From the NCBI GenBank assembly GCA_018376005.1, contig JAHACE010000033.1, positions 1 through 5,408 of the forward strand: 5,408 bases of DNA, read 5' to 3'. The notes under the pieces were generated by a model. That model saw only the letters and a list, made by a program, of their open reading frames with translations. It ran no database searches and was not told where the DNA came from. The DNA is from Atopobium sp. Its GTDB lineage: Bacteria; Actinomycetota; Coriobacteriia; Coriobacteriales; Atopobiaceae. This document shows positions 1 through 5,408 of the stretch, piece by piece (the first letter of the stretch is position 1; each line of letters begins with the position of its first letter). A program made the position numbers and the translations under genes.

Positions 1-3000
1 CTTAGGAAGCTGCTCCTCGATGTCCTTAAGCTCTGCTGGTGCCCAGTCTGGAAGAGACTTAGCAAGAGAAGAGGTTGGGCCATCAATCTTGGTGCCGTGG
101 TACGTAAGCTCAACATCGTTGTATGCAGAGAGACCCGTACCTGCAGGAATCTGCTTACCAACAATAACGTTGGACTTGAGGTCAAGCAGGTGGTCAACAT
201 CGCCCTCGATGGCTGCAGAGGTGAGAACGCCTGCAGTACGGATGAACGATGCGCTGGAGAGCCAAGAATCAATAGAGCTTGCAACCTTCAGCGTACCAAG
301 GATTGCTGGCTCTGCCTCTGGTGGAGTACCACCAGCAAGGGCAATGTTCTGGACAGTCTCTGCAAAGACATAGCGGTCCACATACTGACCAAGCAGGTAT
401 GAAGAGTCACCTGGGTTGGTAACCTGAACACGGCGAAGCATCTGACGTGCGATAACCTCGATGTGCTTATCGTTGAGTTCTACACCCTGGGAGGTATAGA
501 CGTCCTTAACGGACTCAACGAAGGTGTGCATGGTGGACTCAATGTCAGTGAGTCGACGGAGCATACGGAAGTTGACGAAGCCGCGGGTAATCTGGTCACC
601 AGCACGGACAACAACGCCATCCTCAATGCCAGGCATGAAGCGGACGGATGCAGGTACACGCCACTCCTCGATAACACGGGAAGCATCGTCTGCATCAACA
701 ATACGCAGCAGGTACTCAGTGGTCTCTGGGGTGATGTGAAGAACACCAGAGACAGGAGCCAGGTCAGCCTCACGGCCAAGAATCTTCTCGTTGACGTTGC
801 CGACGACGTCGAACATACGAGCAACGGTAGGAAGACCCTGCGTAATATCGTCTGCGCCTGCAACACCACCGGAGTGAATGGTACGCATGGTCAACTGAGT
901 ACCAGGCTCACCAATGGACTGAGCTGCGATAATACCAACTGCAGTACCAATGTTGACAGGACGACGGGTGGAAAGATCCCAACCGTAGCACTTCTGGCAG
1001 ACGCCGTACTTAGACTTACAGGTCAGGAGCGCACGGAGCTGAACCTTAGCAAGGCCGTGCTCAACAAGACGCTCAAGATCCTGCTTGGACTCAACATAGC
1101 CACCAGCAGGGATAAGAACCTCGCCAGTGTTTGGATCACAGACATCCTCAAGGGTGCAGCGGCCAATCAGGTCAGTATCAACAGAGGTCTGACCAGGCTT
1201 AATCAGTGGGTAAGTAACTGCCTCATCAGTGCCGCAGTCCTCCTCACGAACAATGACGTCCTGTGCAACGTCGACGAGTCGACGAGTCAGGTAACCAGAG
1301 TCGGAGGTGTGGGATGCGGTATCTACCAGGCCCTTACGAGCACCGTAGGTAGAAATGAAGTACTCAAGAGGCTCAAGACCCTCGCGGAAGTTTGCCTTAA
1401 TTGGAAGGTCGATGGTCTCACCGGACATATCCGCCATCAGGCCTCGCATACCAGCAAGCTGGCGAAGCTGTGTCTTAGAACCACGAGCTCCAGAGTCAGC
1501 CATCATGTAAATTGGGTTATCCTCTGCAAAGCCTGCAAGCATCTCAGAGCCGAGAAGATCGGTGCACTCGGTCCATGCGTTAACAACCTCAACGTGACGC
1601 TCTCGCTCGGAGAGGAAGCCGTCCTCGTAGTACTCGTTGATCTGGTCAACGCGGTCCTGTGCCTCCTGAAGCAGCTGTGGCTTGTGTGGAGGAATGACAG
1701 CATCCCAAACGGAAACGGTCAGACCAGCAAGGGTTGCGTAGTGGAAACCAGTCTTCTTGATGTTGTCCAGAATTGGCTCAACATCAGCCATTGGGTAACG
1801 GTCGCAGCAATCGTTGACCAGAACACCAATGTCGGACTTAACCATCTTGTAGTTGATGTATGGGTAATCCTCTGGCAGGCACTGACGGTTGAAGATAATG
1901 CGACCAACAGTGGTCTCAAAACGCTTAGTACCCTCAGTAACGTCCAGGTCCTCATACTGACCGCGGCCAGTCATAACGCGGAAGATAGCGCGATCGCTAT
2001 CAGCAACGTTTGCATCCTTGGAGCTTACGCGGACAACAACCTTTGCCTGGATATCAAGGTCACGGTTGGCCTCAATAGCCAAAAGAGCATCCTCAAAGCT
2101 TGCGAAGGTAAGAGTCTTAGCGTCTTCACCGGTCTTCTCGGAAGTAAGGTAGTAGACACCAAAGACCATATCCTGAGAAGGAACGGTCAAAACCTTACCA
2201 GAAGCAGGGCTTCTGAGGTTGTTGCTGGAGAGCATCAGAATGCGAGCCTCTGTCTGTGCCTGAGTAGAAAGTGGCACGTGGACAGACATCTGGTCGCCGT
2301 CGAAGTCTGCGTTGAATGGTGCGCAGACCAGTGGGTGCAGGTGGATTGCCTTACCCTCGATAAGGACTGGCTCAAATGCCTGAATGGACAGACGGTGAAG
2401 GGTAGGTGCGCGGTTGAGAAGAACGAGGCGGTCCTGAATGACCTCATCCAGAACGTCCCAAACAACTGGAGTACCACGGTCAATAGCGCGCTTTGCGCCC
2501 TTAATGTTTTCAACCTTGCGGAGCTCAACCAAACGACGCATGACAAATGGCTTGAAGAGCTCAAGTGCCATAGCGGATGGAAGACCGCACTGGTGCAGCT
2601 TCAGGTGTGGGTCAACAACAATGACGGAACGGCCAGAGTAGTCAACACGCTTACCCAGAAGGTTCTGACGGAAGCGACCCTGCTTACCCTTAAGGGCCTC
2701 AGCAAGAGACTTCAGAGGACGTCCACCACGGCCGGTAACAGGACGGCCACGGCGACCGTTGTCAAACAGAGCGTCAACGGACTCCTGAAGCATGCGCTTC
2801 TCGTTGTTAACAATGATGGAAGGTGCGTCAAGGTCAAGCAGGCGCTTAAGACGATTGTTACGGTTAATAACACGACGATACAAATCGTTTAAGTCGGAAG
2901 CTGCAAAACGGCCACCATCAAGCTGAACCATTGGACGAAGATCAGGTGGAATAACTGGTACAACGTCAAGAATCATGTTAGCTGGATCGTTGCCACCCTT

Positions 3001-3906
3001 AAGGAAGGCGTCAACAATCTCAAGGCGCTTAATGGCCTTCTCGCGCTTCTGCTTCTGAGCATCCTCATTGGCGATAATAGCGCGGAGCTCCTTGGCCTCT
3101 TTCTCAAGGTCAATGTTGGAAAGAAGGTCGCGGACTGCCTCAGCACCCATGCCACCCTTGAAATAGATGCCATAGTAGCGCTTCAGCTCGGAGAACAGAC
3201 CCTCATCGGAGATGAGTTCTCTGGTCTCAAGCTGCATGAACTTCTCGAAAGCCTCACGACGAAGTGTCTTCTCTTCCTCGTACTCTTCCTCAAGATCAGC
3301 GACGCCTGCACGAATCTCGTCCTCAGAAAGAGGCTCAAAATCGCCAAACTCGTCATCCTGTGGCTGGCCCTGCTCACGAAGACGTGCGATCTGATCGTCA
3401 CGCTCTGCGTCAAGCTCTTCGAGGTCTGCTGCAAGCTCCTCACGAAGATCGTCTACGTCAGCCTCACGTGCCTCAGTGTCAACACTGGTGATTACGTAAG
3501 ATGCAAAGTAGAGGACTTTCTCGAGATCCTTGCTCTTGATGTCAAGAAGACGTGCCAGTGGGAAGCTGGTTGGACTCTTGAAGTACCAGATGTGGCTTAC
3601 AGGAGCAGCAAGCTCGATGTGGCCCATGCGGTCACGACGAACCTTTGCGGTGGTTACTTCAACACCGCAGCGCTCGCAGGTAATGCCCTTGAAGCGAATG
3701 CCTTTATACTTACCGCAGGCGCACTCCCAGTCCCTTACCGGTCCAAAGATCTTCTCGCAGAAAAGGCCGTCCTTTTCTGGCTTAAGGGTACGGTAGTTGA
3801 TGGTCTCAGGCTTCTTTACCTCGCCATAGGACCAACCGCGGATATCATCAGCAGACGCTAGAGAAATTTTAATAGCGTCAAATTCAGTGGAATCGAAATC
3901 TGCCAC
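1..3906 (-). CDS. rpoC: DNA-directed RNA polymerase subunit beta' (3' end beyond window)
   Basis: This is the largest subunit of the cytoplasmic RNA polymerase core (alpha2-beta-beta'-omega), which makes all cellular RNA. Seen: 1302 codons from GTG with no stop before the left edge. In order: start MADFDS; N-terminal zinc ribbon Cys62, Cys64, Cys77, Cys80; acidic coiled-coil insert at about 139-231; switch 2/rudder region GGRFAASDLNDLYRR from about 331; LLNRAPTLHR from 496; Mg loop NADFDGDQM 532-540 (Asp534, 536, 538); bridge helix about 849-886; second zinc site Cys891, 963, 970, 973; trigger loop from Met1007; DKHIEVIARQMLRR from 1146; IPAGTG 1253-1258. Actinobacterial beta' proteins are about 1290-1320 residues, so little is missing. 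GTG is chosen because AAGGAG lies 8 bases upstream and MADFDS.EFD matches family N-termini. It follows rpoB in one operon. Oddities: changed residues in the bridge helix, trigger loop and switch 1, described in the findings. Identity is certain; only the C-terminus is unseen. Confidence 0.99.
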   Translation of the reverse strand, partial: MADFDSTEFDAIKISLASADDIRGWSYGEVKKPETINYRTLKPEKDGLFCEKIFGPVRDWECACGKYKGIRFKGITCERCGVEVTTAKVRRDRMGHIELAAPVSHIWYFKSPTSFPLARLLDIKSKDLEKVLYFASYVITSVDTEAREADVDDLREELAADLEELDAERDDQIARLREQGQPQDDEFGDFEPLSEDEIRAGVADLEEEYEEEKTLRREAFEKFMQLETRELISDEGLFSELKRYYGIYFKGGMGAEAVRDLLSNIDLEKEAKELRAIIANEDAQKQKREKAIKRLEIVDAFLKGGNDPANMILDVVPVIPPDLRPMVQLDGGRFAASDLNDLYRRVINRNNRLKRLLDLDAPSIIVNNEKRMLQESVDALFDNGRRGRPVTGRGGRPLKSLAEALKGKQGRFRQNLLGKRVDYSGRSVIVVDPHLKLHQCGLPSAMALELFKPFVMRRLVELRKVENIKGAKRAIDRGTPVVWDVLDEVIQDRLVLLNRAPTLHRLSIQAFEPVLIEGKAIHLHPLVCAPFNADFDGDQMSVHVPLSTQAQTEARILMLSSNNLRSPASGKVLTVPSQDMVFGVYYLTSEKTGEDAKTLTFASFEDALLAIEANRDLDIQAKVVVRVSSKDANVADSDRAIFRVMTGRGQYEDLDVTEGTKRFETTVGRIIFNRQCLPEDYPYINYKMVKSDIGVLVNDCCDRYPMADVEPILDNIKKTGFHYATLAGLTVSVWDAVIPPHKPQLLQEAQDRVDQINEYYEDGFLSERERHVEVVNAWTECTDLLGSEMLAGFAEDNPIYMMADSGARGSKTQLRQLAGMRGLMADMSGETIDLPIKANFREGLEPLEYFISTYGARKGLVDTASHTSDSGYLTRRLVDVAQDVIVREEDCGTDEAVTYPLIKPGQTSVDTDLIGRCTLEDVCDPNTGEVLIPAGGYVESKQDLERLVEHGLAKVQLRALLTCKSKYGVCQKCYGWDLSTRRPVNIGTAVGIIAAQSIGEPGTQLTMRTIHSGGVAGADDITQGLPTVARMFDVVGNVNEKILGREADLAPVSGVLHITPETTEYLLRIVDADDASRVIEEWRVPASVRFMPGIEDGVVVRAGDQITRGFVNFRMLRRLTDIESTMHTFVESVKDVYTSQGVELNDKHIEVIARQMLRRVQVTNPGDSSYLLGQYVDRYVFAETVQNIALAGGTPPEAEPAILGTLKVASSIDSWLSSASFIRTAGVLTSAAIEGDVDHLLDLKSNVIVGKQIPAGTGLSAYNDVELTYHGTKIDGPTSSLAKSLPDWAPAELKDIEEQLPK
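808..888 (-). other. Trigger loop of beta', without large insertion
   Basis: Residues 1007-1033 read MRTIHSGGVAGADDITQGLP followed by TVARMFD. This is the mobile element that closes over the incoming NTP. Catalytic His1011 and Met1007/Arg1008 are kept. The loop is short and has no SI3-type insertion, as expected outside Proteobacteria. Ile1010 replaces the usual Phe, and Thr1027 replaces the usual Arg of GLPRV. Confidence 0.93.
988..1236 (-). other. Second zinc-binding site of beta'
   Basis: Cys891 (in EEDCGT), and Cys963, Cys970 and Cys973 (in LTCKSKYGVCQKCYG) match the four-cysteine zinc site known between the bridge helix and trigger loop of bacterial beta'. The 71-residue spacing between the first and second Cys is typical. 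All four ligands are present. Confidence 0.93.
1249..1362 (-). other. Bridge helix of beta'
   Basis: Residues about 849-886 run YFISTYGARKGL to SGYLTRRLVDVAQDVIV, which is the helix that crosses the cleft and moves with translocation. The Arg-Lys-Gly core and GYLTRRLVD are kept. The centre, TASHTSDSG, departs from the usual TALKTANSG or the actinobacterial TALRTADSG. Confidence 0.93.
2287..2313 (-). other. Catalytic Mg-binding loop NADFDGDQM of beta'
   Basis: Residues 532-540 of beta' carry the three aspartates (534, 536, 538) that hold the catalytic magnesium in every cellular RNA polymerase. All are intact, so this is a functional gene. The residue after the motif is Ser541, where most bacteria have Ala (DGDQMAVH); this is a mild change. 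Confidence 0.97.
3214..3492 (-). other. Lineage-specific coiled-coil insert in beta'
   Basis: Residues about 139-231 of beta' follow YVITSV and precede the conserved clamp sequence. They are very rich in Glu, Asp, Arg and Leu in a heptad-like pattern (for example DDLREELAADLEELDAERDD). A Gly/Pro/Gln-containing acidic stretch (178-201, 3304-3375) breaks two predicted helices, which suggests a helical hairpin with a flexible tip. Actinomycetota beta' is known to carry an insert of about this size here, forming a helical arm off the clamp. Its function is not clear from sequence. The helix assignment is by eye. Confidence 0.8.
3667..3723 (-). other. N-terminal zinc ribbon of beta'
   Basis: Cys62, Cys64, Cys77 and Cys80 are arranged CxC-x12-CxxC in WECACGKYKGIRFKGITCERCG. 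This is the standard beta' zinc ribbon near the RNA exit channel, with all four ligands intact. Confidence 0.95.
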
Positions 3907-3911
3907 AGTCG

Positions 3912-5408
3912 CTACTCCTTATCGGTGGTCGCGTCGCCTACGAGTGCGGATGCACCCTCAGCGTCTTGGGACAGGTCGGAAGCGGTTACCTCAGTGAAGC
4001 CAAGGTCGTTGAGGATCTCAACAGCGTTCTTCTCCTCAGGATCTGTGACCTTTGCGGTATTTGTACGCTTACGATAGGAGATTGGCTCAATGTCAAGTGC
4101 CAGGGAGCGAATCTCTTTGACCAGAACCTTGAAGGACTCAGGAATTCCTGCAGTAGGAATGTTCTCGCCCTTAACAATGGACTCATAGGTCTTAACACGG
4201 CCGTTGGTATCGTCAGACTTAACGGTGAGGATCTCCTGGAGGACGTTAGCAGCACCGTATGCATACAGTGCCCAAACCTCCATCTCACCAAAGCGCTGAC
4301 CGCCGAACTGTGCCTTACCACCCAGAGGCTGCTGGGTAACAAGAGAGTAAGGACCAGTTGAACGTGCGTGGATCTTATCGTCAACCATGTGGCCGAGCTT
4401 CAAGATGTAAGAGACGCCAACGGTAATTGGGCTCTTGAAAGCCTCACCGGTACGGCCATCGTAGAGGGTAGTCTTACCACGCTCGTTGAGCTGTGGAACA
4501 AACTCCTCACGCATATCCTCGCCGTACTCCTTGAGAGCCTTGTTGATCATGTTGATGTTGGTGCGGCGAACAATCTCTGCAACGGACTCATCGGTAGCAC
4601 CGTCAAAGAGTGGTGTTGCAACAGGAATTGGGCCCTCAACGTAACGCTTGGAATCTGCGTCGTCGTCATCCCAACCATGTGCAGCGCCCCAGCCAAGGTG
4701 GCACTCAAGCAGCTGACCAACGTTCATACGGGAAGGAACGCCCAGTGGGTCGAGAATAACGTCTACTGGGGTACCGTCTGCCATGTAAGGCATGTCCTCA
4801 ACTGGGAGAACCTTACAAATAACACCCTTGTTACCGTGACGACCAGCGATCTTATCGCCCTGCTGAATCTTTCTGCGCTGAGCAACAAAGACGCGGACCA
4901 GGTCGTTTACTCCTGGAGGCAGGTCGTCTCCAGCCTCACGGCTGAAGCGGACAACGTCAACAACGCGGCCGTAGGAGCCGTGTGGCATCTTAAGGGAAGT
5001 ATCGCGAACATCGTGGGCCTTAGCACCGAAGATTGCGCGAAGCAGGCGCTCTTCTGCGGTCAGAGCAGTCTCACCCTTAGGAGTGACCTTACCAACCAGA
5101 ATATCGCCAGGGCCAACCTCAGCGCCGATGCGGATGATACCGTCATCGTCGAGGTTTGCGAGCATGTCCTCACCAAGGTTTGGAATCTCGCGGGTAATCT
5201 CCTCAGCACCAAGCTTGGTGTCACGAGCATCAATCTCGTGGCGGGAAATGTTAACGGAGGTCAGGAGGTCTTCCTGAACAACGCGCTCGGAGACGATAAT
5301 ACCGTCCTCGTAGTTGTAGCCTTCCCATGGCATGTAAGCAACGGTAAGGTTTGCACCAAGTGCCAGCTCAGAGTGGTCAACAGATGGACCGTCTGCGATT
5401 GGCTGGCC
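3912..5408 (-). CDS. rpoB: DNA-directed RNA polymerase subunit beta (C-terminal part, 5' end beyond window)
   Basis: This is the second-largest subunit of RNA polymerase, which pairs with beta' to form the active-site cleft and RNA exit path. Seen: 498 sense codons and a TAG stop. Actinobacterial beta is about 1150-1180 residues, so roughly the last 40 percent is here. The reading frame is open to the right edge (GQPIADGPSVDHSELALG), so the Met at 5331-5333 is internal, not a start. Landmarks in fragment numbering: acidic pair Glu34-Asp35 in MPWEGYNYED; PGDILVGKVTPKGE; GDKIAGRHGNKG (4824-4859) with the two active-site lysines; DPLGVPSRMNVGQ; HARSTGPYSLVTQQPLGGKAQFGGQRFGEMEVWA; and VKSDD.NGR. 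Then comes GIPESFKVLVKEIRSLALDIEP and an acidic tail of about 50 residues ending ATTDKE. The rifampicin-resistance region lies upstream and cannot be judged. The last codons hold the rpoC ribosome binding site. Tyr replaces Glu/Gln in WALYAYGAA. Confidence 0.99.
   Translation of the reverse strand, partial: GQPIADGPSVDHSELALGANLTVAYMPWEGYNYEDGIIVSERVVQEDLLTSVNISRHEIDARDTKLGAEEITREIPNLGEDMLANLDDDGIIRIGAEVGPGDILVGKVTPKGETALTAEERLLRAIFGAKAHDVRDTSLKMPHGSYGRVVDVVRFSREAGDDLPPGVNDLVRVFVAQRRKIQQGDKIAGRHGNKGVICKVLPVEDMPYMADGTPVDVILDPLGVPSRMNVGQLLECHLGWGAAHGWDDDDADSKRYVEGPIPVATPLFDGATDESVAEIVRRTNINMINKALKEYGEDMREEFVPQLNERGKTTLYDGRTGEAFKSPITVGVSYILKLGHMVDDKIHARSTGPYSLVTQQPLGGKAQFGGQRFGEMEVWALYAYGAANVLQEILTVKSDDTNGRVKTYESIVKGENIPTAGIPESFKVLVKEIRSLALDIEPISYRKRTNTAKVTDPEEKNAVEILNDLGFTEVTASDLSQDAEGASALVGDATTDKE
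3915..3920 (-). promoter_or_regulatory. Shine-Dalgarno of rpoC inside the end of rpoB
   Basis: On the minus strand AAGGAG forms the last two sense codons of rpoB (Lys-Glu), is followed by its TAG stop, and sits 8 bases before the rpoC GTG. Both the match and the spacing are close to ideal, which fixes the GTG start. Ribosomes ending rpoB finish on top of this site, so coupled translation of beta and beta' in near-equal amounts is a reasonable inference. No separate rpoC promoter fits in the 5-base gap. Confidence 0.93.

Noticed and set aside
1270..1285. Tandem 8-base repeat GTCGACGA x2
   Set aside because: It encodes part of the conserved LTRRLVDV of the bridge helix. The repetition follows from the amino acids and preferred codons.
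1984..2001. Perfect 7-bp inverted repeat GATAGCG/CGCTATC with a 4-base loop
   Set aside because: It lies inside rpoC coding for DSDRAI, has no T-run after it on either strand, and is short enough to arise by chance. It is not a terminator.
463..2892. Very long plus-strand open frame (809 codons) as a possible overlapping gene
   Set aside because: It lies exactly codon-on-codon opposite rpoC, has no recognisable domain, and its composition (Asn, Val, Leu and Thr rich) is the complement of rpoC codons. Codon bias explains it.
1..3906. Possible frameshifts or an intein explaining divergent rpoC segments
   Set aside because: The frame is open throughout, and conserved family sequence returns immediately on both sides of each divergent segment with normal spacing. 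No extra domain is present.
3907..3911. Promoter or terminator between rpoB and rpoC
   Set aside because: The gap is only 5 bases and the ribosome binding site is inside rpoB. There is no room or signal for either.
3966..4361. Plus-strand open frame of 131 codons opposite rpoB
   Set aside because: It is the same codon-complement effect opposite a conserved part of beta, with no recognisable protein.
5331..5333. Met codon as the start of a shorter rpoB-like gene
   Set aside because: The frame is open upstream to the window edge and encodes conserved beta sequence (GPSVDHSELALGANLTVAY), so this Met is internal.

Overview
The whole window is two adjacent minus-strand core genes that encode the large subunits of bacterial RNA polymerase. 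The C-terminal part of rpoB (beta) enters from the right edge and stops at 3912-3914. rpoC (beta') starts with GTG at 3904-3906 and runs off the left edge without a stop. Only 5 bases separate the two genes, and the rpoC Shine-Dalgarno (AAGGAG) lies in the last two sense codons of rpoB. They therefore form the usual rpoBC operon and are probably translationally coupled. No RNA gene, mobile element, CRISPR array, promoter or terminator is supported, and no gap is longer than 5 bases.

Organism: the proteins point to Actinomycetota. Beta' carries the roughly 90-residue charged coiled-coil insert after its N-terminal zinc ribbon that is typical of that phylum, lacks the proteobacterial trigger-loop insertion, and has actinobacterial signatures such as DSWLS. 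Beta has the actinobacterial-type C-terminal stretch GENIP..GIPESFKVLVKE. The base composition looks near half G+C by eye and the proteins differ clearly from mycobacterial ones. This suggests a deep-branching, moderate-GC class such as Coriobacteriia (Atopobium/Olsenella-like). The class assignment is an inference from remembered family sequences, not a search.

Layout: bases 1-3906 hold 1302 codons of rpoC, read through by hand in the complementary frame without an internal stop or frameshift. Bases 3912-5408 hold 498 sense codons plus the stop of rpoB. The two subunits form the catalytic cleft: beta' supplies the Mg-binding NADFDGDQ loop, bridge helix, trigger loop and clamp, and beta supplies the GDK.AGRHGNKG lysines and the C-terminal clamp/switch region.

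No new multi-gene system is visible. The point of interest lies within the enzyme. Several positions that are nearly invariant in other polymerases are changed in the beta' bridge helix, trigger loop and switch-1 segment, and to a lesser extent in beta near switch 3. The catalytic residues themselves are intact. Many of the other plus-strand open frames are shadows; the longest, 809 codons opposite rpoC, results from near-absence of TTA, CTA and TCA codons.
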